64,000 bases of DNA, from positions 5,364,001 to 5,428,000 of the forward strand of contig CM067531.1 in the NCBI GenBank assembly GCA_034509925.1. The letters are read 5' to 3'. Positions 1 through 12,358 of this stretch are shown here, in pieces (the first letter of the stretch is position 1; the number at the start of each line of letters is the position of its first letter). The position numbers and the translations under genes were made by a program. Source of the DNA: Hirudinaria manillensis (Eukaryota > Annelida > Clitellata > Hirudinida > Hirudinidae). The notes under the pieces are model-generated. The model did no database searches, was not told where the DNA came from, and worked only from the letters and a program-made list of their open reading frames with translations.

Positions 1-45
1 CCGACGAAAAGTGTTAAAGTTGGAAACCTAAACAAGCCCTCTGAC

Positions 46-1678
46 CTGGTATGAATAAATGGTGTCATATGTCATAGTCCAAAAAATGCCAGATGCAAAT
101 AGAGTCAAGGTTGGCCATGTCAGAGCACCATGAGTTTCTGACCATGCTATAAGTATTCCCCATCCCTGGGTTATCCCTAGCAACAAGGCAGAGAATAGAC
201 TTAACCTATTGAAAACACTGTAAATGTTTTCTACATAGCAATGTCAACCAAATGAAAATACTGTATGATAGTTCAAGTTCATAAAAAAAAACTCATTTCT
301 CAAAGCGAAGGATTTCTATGAAATTTGACTCCACCTACAAATACAAAAGATGAGTTCGAAACAAGTAGGTTTAACAATAAGCAATATTGCAAGTATAAAA
401 AGCCCACCTACTAGTTTGACCTTTTCTATCTAAACTCAGTAGCTTCAGCTCTTACTCAATATTGAAAGTAACAGAAAAAAACCATTACCTAAAAATGCTT
501 GTGGCCAATAAGTGAATCTTTTAGCCAAAGGATATGCAATGCATGGACCCAGGGAGCAGACCCCAAGTAAAATTCTGGAAATAATGTCATACATAATTGG
601 GGCAACTCACTCATGAATCGTGGTTATTAAAATATTGAGAAACATGGCAGATCCAACTTTTTAAAGAACTTATTAACAAAAAATGAAAGTAAGAAAATTT
701 TTGATTAATAAGTATAAGTTGCCTAAGCCATGACTGGGATTACTTAATTAATTCATTAAATACATTAAATAATCCAAATAAGACATCAAGAGTGAAATGC
801 ATACGTGTTCCAGTTGAAGGTGAGAAGGATGGATAGGGATAAAGAGAGTGGCAATGACAGGAAGCAAAGTGCTTTGAATCTTGTAACTTCGCCGCAGGCC
901 AGTGGTCTGGTCCTCGTCCGAGCAACCTGAACAAGTAAACGATCCACTTCAATAATTAGAAGAATACCAACCCTTTAACGTTTTAAAGATTACTACAATC
1001 ATAATTAGCAAGTTAAATATCCAAACCTTAGCATCAAAGTCTTTGTCCCACATGTCATTAATGACACAACCTGCACCTCTCATAAGAAAAGATCCCATGC
1101 CAAACAAGAGGAGGATCTTAGGATCAGGTAGTTGTCCTGGAGCTGTGGCCAAGCTAATGCTCCAAGCACAGGGGAGAAAAACAAGCCATGACCCTGGATT
1201 TAAAATTTAAACCCACGTATATGTTATTCGTTGGCTTCATCCTTGATTATTATGAAGTCAAGTATTAAAATGATGAACCACCTATTGGTCTATCCATTCT
1301 CATCAACTTCAGGTATGGTTTCACAGCATCTGGACAAACATTAACAAGCCTCACTGAAAGAGATTCAGGTGGAGATTCAGGAGCCACAAAATGTGATGAC
1401 TGTTTTGCTGAGTCATGGTTAAGATTTTCCGTGGACCGATTAATTGACTGGAAGATGGATTGACTTTGGTTGTGTTTGGAATTACTCAACAGAGTTGCCG
1501 TACTTGTAAAATAGCGACGCAAGTCTCGGAATGGTGAAGAACCACCATTGTTTATGGAATCTTTTTGAATGAATTTCAGACATGCAGGGCGGTTTAGGAA
1601 CAAGTGAGCACAACTTCGAGCATGTGAGAAGTGTTTAACATTGCAGATGGAAAACATTTTTCTTTGCAAAGCATTCAT
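46..1678 (-). CDS. COQ2: 4-hydroxybenzoate polyprenyltransferase, mitochondrial (COQ2), 3' end missing
   Basis: Mitochondrial inner-membrane UbiA-family enzyme that attaches the polyprenyl tail to 4-hydroxybenzoate in ubiquinone synthesis. Five coding exons are visible, read right to left: 1678-1282, 1193-1027, 926-805, 574-489, 176-46. All junctions are GT-AG and keep frame, giving about 301 residues. Exon 1 carries a basic, Ser/Thr-rich presequence of ~115 residues, then [12 protein letters not shown]. Exon 2 has the first Asp-rich prenyl-diphosphate motif, NDMWDKDFD. Exon 3 follows with [13 protein letters not shown], exon 4 with [14 protein letters not shown], and exon 5 with the second Asp-rich region, TYDTIYSYQ. 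The C-terminal helices lie beyond the left edge. The alternative ORF seen across 740-952 is a shadow of exon 3 in another frame. Family assignment is very firm; splice sites are inferred by hand. Confidence 0.95.
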
Positions 1679-2850
1679 CTTTCAAACCTAAAGTAAACAA
1701 ATTAAATTAGTTTAAAGGTAATACAATCATGATTACAAATGAAATACCAAAATTTCATTCTTGTTTTTGAATGTCATGCTACACTACAAAGAGAAGCCAA
1801 ATGCTATATTTGAGTTTGTATATATACATATATATATCATGTATTATGTACAGTGATGTCTTCTGAAGATCCAAAAAACAATATTACTAATACTGTCCAT
1901 CAAACTTCACAATGTCAATATCAAATTATAGAGCCTAAACATATTACAGAGCCAGTGCCTTTACAAAATTGAATTAACACACATAAGCTTATTATCTGGA
2001 CATGTAATATTAACAGAATGAAATTTTGGCATTTCATTTATAATTGTGATTGATTGATTTTCATGACAGAGGCATCATTCAGAACTAGCTTTTTGTTTGG
2101 AGAACCTAAATGTTTATTACTTAAAAAGCAGGCATGATAAACCAAACAAAACTGTTTAAGTCAACTGTTTAATCAACACAACTCAAATAATGTATGCCAT
2201 TGAATGCAGGACTAATGCACTTTACCTCAGTATGTTGTGGCAGCAAAAGATTTCACAATTCTTAAATATTGTGTAAGAAATGTGTATTTGAAACATTTTA
2301 TAAATTATGTGAAATTCCCTTCATCTTAAGGTTCATAGTTCAGGTGAGAGACCAATAGTATATAAACAACAATAATCACAATAACTATCACCCAGAAATT
2401 GTTCACAAGACAAAGTCCATGCACCACCCATAAACCATTTGCCATAGAAATAGGGTAAAATTTCAAATGTAAAAAATATGGGCATATCAAAATTCATTTA
2501 GGGTAGATATATATTTTTCCAACTCGTGAAATCATAGAATGCCTCATTTTCCTATTTCCAACCAGACAAATCATGGATCTTTATCAATCCCTACAGAACT
2601 TAAATTTACTTAATGTCCAGTTCTAAAGCCCAAGGGTTGTTGGCAATAAGCTGAAAATTTTGCATTGTGCAGTCCAATATATCATCCATTTTGCTCTAAA
2701 TAAAATCATCAGAAGATATTTAATTAAATGTGTAACGTATTTCTAACAAGAATCATATTTTCAAAGACTAAATCAATTCAAAACCCAACATAACTAAAAC
2801 AAGCTTGAAAGGTTGCAAATTCACGTTCATCTAATTTGATACTCACGCTA
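1679..2850. other. Intergenic, upstream of COQ2
   Basis: AT-rich sequence between the COQ2 start and the MITE. I see no coding exon on either strand and no strong repeat. The part just above 1678 must hold the COQ2 promoter and 5' UTR, but no clear core element could be picked out. Confidence 0.5.
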
Positions 2851-2860
2851 TCGTGTTTTA

Positions 2861-3138
2861 CGAAAGTGAAATCTGCAACACGATCAGCAACAAAACCTAG
2901 TTTCACGATTTAAATGATTAAAAATCAAGCGCTAACGATAAAAATATGCGGTTTGTTTTAAAAAATAGTAGACACTCTAAGGAATGTAGGCATCTAGTTT
3001 TGGGATATCTAAAAAATCGGAAACATTTATTAATTAATTAAAAAGCGAATAAAGCCGATTTATGGCCCTGCCTACAGGCTTTCAGGCGAAAGAGTTAGAT
3101 AAATGAATTCCCTGATCGTGTTGCAGATTTCACTCCCG
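2861..3138. mobile_element. MITE-like non-autonomous DNA transposon with 27 bp terminal inverted repeats
   Basis: The left end 2861-2887 and the right end 3112-3138 are inverted copies of each other over 27 bp with two mismatches; the core reads AGTGAAATCTGCAACACGAT. A 9 bp direct repeat, TCGTGTTTT, flanks the pair at 2851-2859 and 3139-3147, with one extra A at 2860. It looks like a target-site duplication. The interior is AT-rich and has no ORF. A 9 bp duplication is typical of Mutator-like elements, but other superfamilies with 8-9 bp duplications are possible, so the superfamily is left open. Confidence 0.75.
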
Positions 3139-3147
3139 TCGTGTTTT

Positions 3148-5160
3148 CTCAATAAATAGAGCAAAAATTTGATTTTAAAAATAATTTGTTATCATTTGTT
3201 TGTAGGAAATAATGACTGGCTACGATTAGATTTTAATCATAAAAATTGAGAAGCAATATTTAGAACAAATAGTGAAAAATTAAAGAAAAACAAACCTTTC
3301 ACAAAAACTACATGTCAGACCACCACCATCCATTAAAAATAGACTCTAAATCCAGGCAAGTCGCCCATAGACAGCGTAGACACCATAGACACCTTAGACG
3401 CCTGCCAAACACCCATATTTCCATAAATGATGCCAATTTAAAATTAATTTTAAGTTTTTACTAAACATACTTATACTTTAATTTTAGCGTCTAAGAACGA
3501 GTGATTCTATATGGTAATTTGAAGCAGTGGAGGGTCACGATCACGTTTGGAGTTTGGCAAAACTTAGAGAAAGAGAAATTTGTTGCGGGAGATATAATCG
3601 AGGAATTGTTTGAATATAATCATTTTAAACGACAAATTTGCTCTTTCCCGCCCATCAAGCTAAATTTTGTTTTGTTTTTTTTTTAGCACCCCATGGCTCT
3701 CCTGAGATAGGCCACAGTTTATAGATTAGGTCTTAAAGGTCAAATACGAAATTTTAAGTTTCTAAATAAAAAGTCATAACCAGTGCCCTTGCCATAGCTG
3801 GTCCCTTTTTATTGAATCTTATATTTTGTCTTTATCTTTTAAAATAAGAAGCTCTACTTTCTTAATTTAACGCCGCCTTAGACAGTAGCGAATCTAGAAC
3901 ACTTTATATGGGAGCCAGATCTGGGGAAAATGTACGTAAATACTTAATTTAGAGGTCACATCTGCGTCATTCCACCATCATTTTACTTTACAGCGATTAT
4001 TCACATCCTTAATCAGATATCTTTCTGAAATGGCGGTGCAATGCGATTATTGTGAAAATTTTCATGCACGGATTCTCACATACATTATTGAATTTCTGCT
4101 AGAAATGAAATATGACCAGAAATCATTTATTTAACGTTAAGGAACATTTCTTGAGCATACTCGTGCATTGCCTCACCCGTTAAATTGTAAATCAAAGGCT
4201 ATTAAAAACATAGTGGTGCCATTGGGAGGCTCATTACTGGAAATAGAGACGGCATGAATGCCCAAAATACAACTTTCCAGGTTAACCAGAAGTTATCGAC
4301 ATAGATGCCAACGCTCCTGAAAATCTTAAACTTCTCTAGTGTTTTATTTATTAATAAAATTTGTGTGAACGCTACGTCTACATGAATTGCGATATAGATA
4401 TCCCTATGCACCTGCACGACCCGAATTTTTTTGCTCAAAGCCCGGCACGGTCGAATGACGCATCCCAGAGCAGTTCCTGAATTTGTCTATTTCTGAGGTT
4501 TATAGTAAGTCGAATCGCACTGAAATGGTTAAGTGATCTTCGAAACAAGATATGAAAATCTGGGCTGATAACATAACGGCCCGCAGGAGTCCGCTTTGAA
4601 GTGAAGACCCATTCGTCCGAAGCCAATTGGCCCGCTCAAACCTGACAGGCCCCCTCGGGAAGTATAGCAGGGTTAGGGTCGGAGTAGTTTACGCACTAAA
4701 GATCCCAACCTGTGAACTGTCACTTGCCTGTCACTTAACCAACATTTCTATTAACACGCAAAGCCACTTCCTGGCAAAAAGCTAGCAGTTAACCTAGACA
4801 ATTCAGTCAATAGAAATCTGTAATCCAAATACCTCAACGAAATGAAGCCAATTCTTAGTTGTTCAAAACCTTATCTGTTTTGTTATGTTGTTGCACTGTT
4901 GCCTTCAATGTCACACCTCCCACACGGGATATCAAACACTGCCAAGATTTTGACATACCAAAACGCATAATGACGCATTGCATTACAAATCCAGCTCCAC
5001 AAGGGGGAAAGTAACTACAATAAAAGCACATTCAGACATCATGTTTTTGAGGGCGATTCTAGAATTTATTGTGATTAATATAACTAATTTAATTAATTGC
5101 CAAATTTCAAGACCTCTTTTCTATTCACACAACTCTTCAAGTATTGGGATCCTTATGCAA
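3148..5160. other. Intergenic between MITE and MIC26/27 gene
   Basis: About 2 kb with no recognisable gene. The stretch 4430-4700 is richer in GC than its surroundings and has a 63-codon minus-strand ORF, but the product resembles nothing I know. It could be a decayed repeat or an exon of an unknown gene. Short repeats of the form TAGACACC occur near 3365-3405. Confidence 0.4.
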
Positions 5161-7054
5161 TTAATTGCTCCTATTGGCATACAAGTCTTTGTCTTCAGGC
5201 TTGGACATCCCAAAATCTTTTCTTACATTGTTAGATGCACCACTGGTTAACTTTACTTGTGCTTCAACTTGATCCTCACAACCAAGTTCTTCGCAAACAT
5301 TCTTTTTCTTGTCATGCTCTTCAATCACTTTTACCAGAGCATCTGATTTCTAGGTAACCATTATCAAAATATAGTAAAGGATCAATAAAGCAGGACATCA
5401 GAGATCTATACTCACATTATTGTCCGGGAACAAAACATCTGAAAAAATCAATTAACTGTAAACCCAACAAGCAACATATTTATATCATTTTATCTTAATA
5501 AAATAATTTTATAACCAGAAATTTCACTAATAATAATATTAAAATCATGAGAAAAGTTCTCGTGGAAAACTATTTGAGAAACAGTAGCACAATTTGAAAA
5601 AATAATGGAATAAGCAAGAAAATAATATGAGATTGCCAAGTATACAATGTAATACTTAAGAATACTTTATACAACGTATTACCTGAAGACTTCTCTTTAA
5701 TAGCTCCCCATCCCTTGTTAAAGAGTTCAGAAGCCTCTTTTGGATAGCAAATAGTTGCAGCACCACTTGCAAGCAAAGAGGAATAAAATGCTTTCTTCAC
5801 AAATCCACCTTAAGAAATTATAACAACATTTTCATTGTTTTACCCCGTTACCTATGGTGATGATACACAAAACAACAATCTTTTTAACTATTAGAGAATC
5901 AATTTTAAAAAGGATACTTAAAGAACATAAAATCAAATCAAAGACTTCATATAAGATATAAGTTATATAAGCTCTTAAATCTTATGCCAATCACCTCTGT
6001 AACCAGCTACAATCCCTCCTAAACCAGCCACTGTTATTATTGCAGCCCGAGCTACAACAGAAGAGTCTTCGTGGAGATATGACAAGAAACTCTCTGTGTG
6101 AGCTTTAGCGGTCTTGTATTTGTCTGATACACTATTGGCTTTATCCTAAAATTAATAAAAAAAAACTGAGAAATATTATAAATCACTGCTCTCTAAAGAT
6201 GATCACAAGATATTTACTGTATGACTAATTGTCATAGATTCAATTATTCAATTTTAAGCCAGTTATTAGAAATTAAAGTTATTTCCATAGATTCAAGAAT
6301 GGCTTTTGTATCTTTATCAATTCTACTTCCAAATAGTTTGAAATAGGTAGATGTTGTTCTAAATTTCCACATCCAATAAAGATTTCAAATAACTTTCTAG
6401 GACTAAGAGATCTATTCAAGTATAACACAAAATATAATAAAACTAAAAATCTATCTAAAACATTTCCAAAAGTAGAAAATGCCAGTCCTGAGCACACTTT
6501 TTTGCCACTTGTTCTAAAAAGATTGCAAGGTAGTTGCTCTTGCTTAGAGAATAAAGATAATAAGCATGCCTTAACTCTGTTGGACTTAATAATGCCAAAG
6601 TATAGGCCAACAAAAACAGCCCATTTTAAAGTATGTCTGCTAAAGTGCCTCTAATAAAACAAAACCCCATGATATATCAAAGATGCTTGAATGACAAAGT
6701 CTTAACTGGTAGAGTTAATTTGTACAATTATTCTTTTATTATCTCACCTCAACAGAATCCAAGTATTTCCAAACCACTATTCTTGCATCCTTGATATAAG
6801 CTCGTAACGGGGATATTTTTTCAGCCTCAACCTCGAATGTTTGAGGGGACACATCTGATGTATCGTAAATAGGAAGCTGTAACATTCAAATTTATTACAC
6901 ATACACAAGAATTTGCAAATACCTCAAATAATATAACCTCTGATAATCTTATTGTATTTTTTACTCCACAATGAGCAAAAACAGGTTTTAAACTAAAAAA
7001 TGCTGCAGCGCCGCTGGCCGCACAACCTCCAGCCAAAAATGTCAAACGATTCAT
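5161..7054 (-). CDS. MICOS complex subunit MIC26/MIC27 (apolipoprotein O / O-like)
   Basis: Inner mitochondrial membrane protein of the MICOS complex, which shapes crista junctions and binds cardiolipin. Six exons: 7054-6938, 6876-6748, 6145-5995, 5808-5683, 5438-5416 and 5349-5161. All junctions are in frame, giving 244 residues. The N-terminus is a short hydrophobic/Ala-rich segment with a conserved-looking Cys. The family core follows: LPIYDTSD, then AYIKDARIVVWKYLDSVE, and a Gly-rich membrane segment GLGGIVAGYRGG with a second segment around YSSLLASGAATICYPKEA. The tail is acidic and lysine-rich (EEHDKKKN). Exon 5 is a 23 nt microexon. Vertebrates have two paralogues (APOO, APOOL); the sequence does not tell me which is closer, so no symbol is given. 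It lies head to head with LACTB2. Confidence 0.88.
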
Positions 7055-7734
7055 CCTTTATCTTTACCGAAACAGCGAGGAAGGTCGCAAAGAAAAGTAA
7101 ACACTAGTCAATATGGCCGATCAGTGTTGCCATTGCTAGTTATTTCTTCTAGATCGTAGCAAAACCAGAAAATTCTCCAATTGCTTCAGCTATTTATAAT
7201 GAAGTGGTTTTTTTTATTAATAAATATGTAATTTAATGATTAGTTATAGTATTATAAAAGTGACATGCAATCCTACGACATTGTAAAGAGCTTTTGTCCC
7301 AATCATCTAATTATAGAGTTGTGAAATGAACATTAAAAGTACATAAAAGTGATAACAGCATGGTTCTTAACCTTGCGCAATGATGGACGTAGAGCACGCA
7401 ATGTTTATTTGAACTTTAGATCGGATGTTACCTTTTGATGCAGGGTTCCAGTTTGGAATCGTGCGAGGTATGGCGAATGTACTATGTTGAGTTTATATGA
7501 TTCTACTATAATTGTAAAGATTATTCACATATATATTCATCCTTAACAGCTAGCAAGTTAAGGTTACCAGTTCATGTTTTTAATGACTTTTAATCGCATA
7601 TTTCAGATATAACGGTTAATTACGGCTAATGTCAAAGTACCTATGGTATCTAATTAGATTGCTGGTTGATATTGACAAAACGTATTTTAGAGAATAGTTG
7701 TTGCTGAATGTCCAATCCTTGATTAATTTTGGCA
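7055..7734. promoter_or_regulatory. Shared divergent promoter interval, MIC26/27 and LACTB2
   Basis: 680 bp separate two start codons that point away from each other, so both promoters and 5' UTRs must lie here unless further 5' exons exist. No clear TATA box or CpG cluster could be assigned. Both genes encode mitochondrial proteins, which makes co-regulation plausible (inference). Confidence 0.5.
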
Positions 7735-9690
7735 ATGGCATCGACCTTAACGTTTATACCAGTTATTGAGCAACTATCATCACGTATAATAAGGGTTTTG
7801 GGATGTAATCCAGGCCCATTCACTCTCCAAGGAACTAATACCTACCTCCTTGGAAATGGAAGAGAGTAGGTGTATTTCAGAAAAATTGTTCATGCTAATC
7901 TCATGTGACTAATGTACCACTTTAATTCCTAGGCGCATCCTCCTCGATTCTGGTGAGGAAGGCAATGTGGAGTATATAAAGAATCTGGCTAATGTACTTG
8001 AAAATAATGGTGCAACCATAAGAGAAATAATTGTTACTCATTGGCACAGAGATCATATGGGCGGAGTTTTGGATGTGGGAAATTTGATAAACAAAGGTAA
8101 TATATGTAGACACAGCCTGCTTCAGGGGTATTCAATAAAATTTTATGGGGTTCAAATTTCTGCGATTGGTGCCCTAGGATTAGGTTTAAAAAAATTGGTA
8201 GTATGTAGTTGTCATTTATCACTATGGAATGCATACATTGTTCCAGTTTTTTGCATTCAGAAATCTTTTAATACATTATTAAATTTAACATATATTAGAC
8301 ATTTTAGAGCATAGGATAACCAAACATATGAAAGTAAACTACAAATTACAAGTTTTTAATTTGATTATATGTCTTATTTCTGTATAATATACATGTTGAT
8401 CTTACATTTTATGTAAGTTCATATTTTATGTAATGTCAAAAGATGATAGTTTTTATGTATGTTATGAATGACATCACACTCAAGCAGGGTTGTTAACAAT
8501 ACTTGTAAATCTATCAGCAATACCTATATTTTGCTTCAAAATAATAGATGATAGCAATACCCATACCCAATCAAAGAGTCAGTATCACCTGTATGTTTTG
8601 GTGATACTTGGTCCATTTCATACCCTTTGGCAATCTAGATATATACGCAGATTGTCCTTTGAATAACCCTGGCCTATGTCTACTTGAATTATGGTAACAA
8701 TGTGATGATAAATTTAAACATAAATTATAATTATGAAGGAAAACAGTTGCCTGTGAAAAAATTTAGAAGGACTACTGCAATTGATAGTGATCTGAATAAG
8801 AATCTTAAATTAATATTTTTGGAAAATAATGATTCTGTTAAGGTTCAGGGTGCCACGTTGAAGTTTGTAATTTAAATTTTATTTGCTAGCACAATAATAT
8901 GTTTATATAATTATGAAATCTATTCCTTTTTAAGGGCCATTCATACTCCTGGACACACTGATGACCATATGTCAGTTTTGCTTGAGGAAGACAATGCTTT
9001 GTTTTCAGGAGATTGTGTTTTGGGCGAGGGTTCATGTGTTAGTTATAATTGAGATATGCTTGCACTTTACTAAGTTTACATAACTTATAACTTATTGACT
9101 GGTTATATTAACTGGAGATTATAATTTCAGGTATTTGAAGATTTGCATGATTACATGAAGTCACTTGAATTTATAAAATCATTGAAGCCCGGAGTTATAT
9201 ATCCAGGACACGGTCCTGTTGTTAGAAATCCCATTCAGCACATTGAAATGTATATTGCAAACAGAAATAATAGAGAAAAACAAATTCTTAAAGCTCTTTC
9301 AGATTATAATCCAAAATCCCCATCAGAAATTGTTGAGCTAGTTTATGTTGTTGGTTTCAATTTTACTGTAATTAAATTTATTGTTTTGAAAATAATTTAT
9401 GCCACCTAATTTCTAACAGGAAACTCCAAGGTCTTTGTACAAGGCAGCAGAGGGCAATGTTATTTTACATTTGGGAAAATTGCTTAAAGAGGGTAGAATT
9501 GGTAAGTAAATACTTTTAGTCAAATTAATTGGAAAGTACTTTGTTTAAACTTTCGTATTGTTTTAAGCGATGTTAAGAAAATTCTCAAAATAATGCCCGT
9601 TTTCTTTGTGTAATTTTCACAGAACAAGTTGTTAACGGAAGTGAGATTAGGTGGAAATTATTGGATACTGAAGATCATTCCTCTGGTTAA
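7735..9690 (+). CDS. LACTB2: Endoribonuclease LACTB2 (metallo-beta-lactamase fold)
   Basis: Zn-dependent hydrolase of the metallo-beta-lactamase fold; the human protein is a mitochondrial single-strand endoribonuclease. Seven exons: 7735-7865, 7933-8096, 8739-8862, 8935-9037, 9131-about 9349, 9420-9501 and 9623-9690, in frame throughout, about 296 residues (human 288). All metal ligands are visible: HWHRDH in exon 2, GHTDDH plus FSGDC in exon 4, and the downstream YPGHGP in exon 5. The winged-helix C-terminal part follows ([22 protein letters not shown]). The start [20 protein letters not shown] matches the family N-terminus in position. The exon 5 donor is ambiguous by one codon (after 9346 or 9349). 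The intron 2 donor and the exon 3 acceptor were chosen by phase. Confidence 0.93.
8582..8607. repeat. Short perfect inverted repeat in LACTB2 intron 2
   Basis: GTATCACC and its reverse complement GGTGATAC flank a 10 base loop, an 8 bp stem. It sits 3' of sequence with repeated AGCAATAC words. It may be part of a decayed repeat; no function is implied. Confidence 0.4.
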
Positions 9691-10621
9691 AAACTTTATT
9701 TATTTTAGAGGAATTGTGAAAGGCCAGATTTTAAGTGTTGATTGGTCAGTTTACAAAAACAGCTGAAAGTAAATGCAGTGCAGTGTGGGTGTTGCGATTT
9801 AGATTCCAATATTACATGTGCGTTTACACATCGGTTTGATATGTTAATAATTATAAATGAGGAGGGTCGAGTTAATGGGTTTAATTGACCTTTGCGGTTG
9901 AATAATCGCCAATAAAACCGGGCGGCCGCAAAATAATCGGGATCCGTGCGATTGCACTTTCGTGTTCAAATTATGAAAACTGCTTATCTATGTAACTAAG
10001 TAAATATATGGCAATCGATGAAATTGATATTTCCCCGCGATTGTAGCGCATCGTGATCCCGACATTATTGCAATTCTGATTAAGAAACGTCGATTTGTTG
10101 TGGGAAATGAGTTGCTTGCCCACTTTAGGAAGCGCTTTACTACTTTAGCCGGCAGGCCACTTCCAGGACTTAAACCCAACCGAAAACATTCGGGGGTCTG
10201 ATTGCTGTTAAAGTGCGCGCGTCGTCGATGTAAGCTACTCGATGTGTTTAAGAACTGGAAGATATTTTAAAATGCGGAGAAAGCTGGATAAAAACGGAGA
10301 CGTCTGCTAACATCACCAAACCTTCCCCCACTTTATAAGTAAAAGATTTTCATCACAACAATTTTTCCGAAAAAAATGACACAGTAATTTATTTCATAAT
10401 TTTTATGAATTCAAATAATATGACATATTTACAATTATTTCGCAAATAAATTTTTACAATAAATATTCATTATCTTATTATTGTTTAATGGACGATCTTA
10501 AATTTTGAATTCTTGTTTATATTCTTGGAGCTGCGGTGCCGCGCCTGCGCTTGTTTTGTCGTACTAGAATTATATTAGTAATTTGTATTAATTAGTGGTA
10601 TACCGGCTTTCAAATTTCCGA
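9691..10621. other. Intergenic LACTB2-BUB3
   Basis: Tandem genes on the same strand. It holds the LACTB2 3' UTR, the transposase fossil at 10.08-10.35 kb, and an AT-rich stretch that must include the BUB3 promoter. A NotI-like GC-rich island, GGGCGGCCGC, lies near 9920. Confidence 0.5.
10080..10345 (+). mobile_element. Tc1/mariner-type transposase fossil (DNA transposon)
   Basis: Between LACTB2 and BUB3 the + strand encodes pieces that resemble the C-terminal part of Tc1-family transposases. DLNPTENIRG at 10167-10196 resembles the conserved SPDLNPIENLWG block around the catalytic region. ELEDILK at about 10252 and a following W..T.TSANIT stretch resemble the helix and tail after it. The pieces lie in different frames with stops between, so it is an old inactive copy. 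I could not find inverted terminal repeats. The match is by eye only and the identification is moderate. Confidence 0.45.
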
Positions 10622-12296
10622 ATGTCTGAAATAAAAATAGCCAATCCTCCCGAAGATTGCATTTCATCCTTAACGTTTGGCCCTTCACAGTCTCAATTCC
10701 TTCTCGCATCGTCTTGGGATTGCAGCGTGAGGCTGTACGATGTACACGAGAATGCTCTCAGGTTCACCCATCGGCACTCCTTACCGGTTCTAGATGCGTG
10801 TTTCCAGGTTGTTTTCAGTTATTTGGATTGAAACCATGCCATTATACACTTTAAAAGCGAATGATGGGGATTTATATTTATGATTTGATTGTTTTATTAC
10901 TGTATAAGTTTAGTGGGGTTTTTGATTGAATGAATTGAATAAAAAAAACCCTTTATGTGATGCGAAAATTGAACAGTAATAGTTTAATTGCCTTTATTTA
11001 TCAAAATTTATGATCAATGCAAGAAATCAAATAATTTTAAGAGCATAGTTAGAGAAGTAAGAGACTTGGCTTATTTAATTTTTCATGATTATTTTATAGG
11101 ATTCAGTACAAGTTCTTAGTGGTGGTCTGGACAAAACACTAAAATTATTCAATTGCAACACCTTAGCAGGTTTTATTATGATAAATGTTATCACATGTAA
11201 TTCAAACAAATAAGGAATACCCCATGATTTAAAGAAACTGTCATTGGAAAGCATGAAGGAGCTATCAAGTGTGTTGAGTATTGCCCTGAACTTAATGCAA
11301 TCCTCACTGGTAGTTGGGATTCAACAGTGAAGATGTGGGATACTAGAACACCAAAGCATATTGGATCTTTTTCTCAAGCAGACAAGGTTCATTTTCTATT
11401 ATTTATACATAAAAAATTTTGTTGCATCTCCAAAACTATTGACAAAACTTATCAAACCAAATCGATATAGGACACTTCATACTATCTTTAACTAATAAAA
11501 TCATACCTATGCATATAATTAATTTATGCAACTGAAGTGAGTAGAAAATCTCCTAACTAACCTATCAATATTAGTCATTTATTTAAAATGCTATTTAATT
11601 GTAATTTGACAGGTCTACACAATGTCTTTGTGTGGAGACAAGTTACTGGTTGGTACTGCAGGCAGGAAAGTTCTTATATGGGACTTGAGAAACACTGGAT
11701 ACGTACAACAAAAGAGAGAATCAAGTTTGAGGTACCAAACCAGATGCATCAAGTCTTTCCCTGATAAGCAAGGATATATTCTCAGCTCTATAGAAGGTTA
11801 GTAAATCCATTTGATCTCTTTAAATTCTCAAACATCCTCAATTATTGATAGGAAGAGTGGCTGTGGAGTACTTGGACCCCTCACCAGATGTCCAAAAGAG
11901 GAAATATGCTTTCAAATGCCACAGAGTCAAAGAAGGAAATGTGGAGAAAATATACCCAGTCAATGCTCTAGCATTCCATAGCATGCACAGTACTTTTGCT
12001 AGTGGTGGGTCTGATGGTTATGTCAACATATGGGATGGTTTCAACAAAAAGAGACTGTGCCAGTTCCATAAGTAAGTAATTTGTAAATTGTTTTTATAAA
12101 TTTTAGTAGCTTGACTTAAACACGATCGCATTGCAGATATCCTACGAGCATCACTGCTCTCTCCTTTGACGGTTCGGGCACAATGTTGGCAATAGCCTCA
12201 TCATATATGTTTGAAGATGATCAACTCGATTCACCGCATCCTGAAGATGCCATATTCATTAGGAGGGTGACTGACCATGAAACGAAGCCTAAATAA
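10622..12296 (+). CDS. BUB3: Mitotic checkpoint protein BUB3 (WD40)
   Basis: Seven-bladed WD40 protein of the spindle checkpoint; it binds GLEBS motifs of BUB1/BUBR1 and takes them to phosphorylated KNL1 at kinetochores. Six exons: 10622-10807, 11100-11169, 11235-11386, 11613-11796, 11852-12071 and 12137-12296, all in frame, 323 residues (human 328). Near-identical family stretches are present: [95 protein letters not shown] and the end [11 protein letters not shown]. The start codon at 10622 matches the vertebrate N-terminus. The stop is 62 bp from the stop of the convergent PC-esterase gene. Confidence 0.97.
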
Positions 12297-12358
12297 TTTT
12301 GTTTTGTCACTTTTAAGTTTTGCAACTCTCAAAAGCTGTGTGACTGGCCTGACATATT
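12297..12358. other. 62 bp between convergent stop codons of BUB3 and PCED1-like gene
   Basis: Both 3' UTRs must either be extremely short or run into the opposite gene. No AATAAA is present in the gap on the + strand, so BUB3 transcripts probably extend antisense into the last exon of the PCED1-like gene (inference). Confidence 0.6.
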
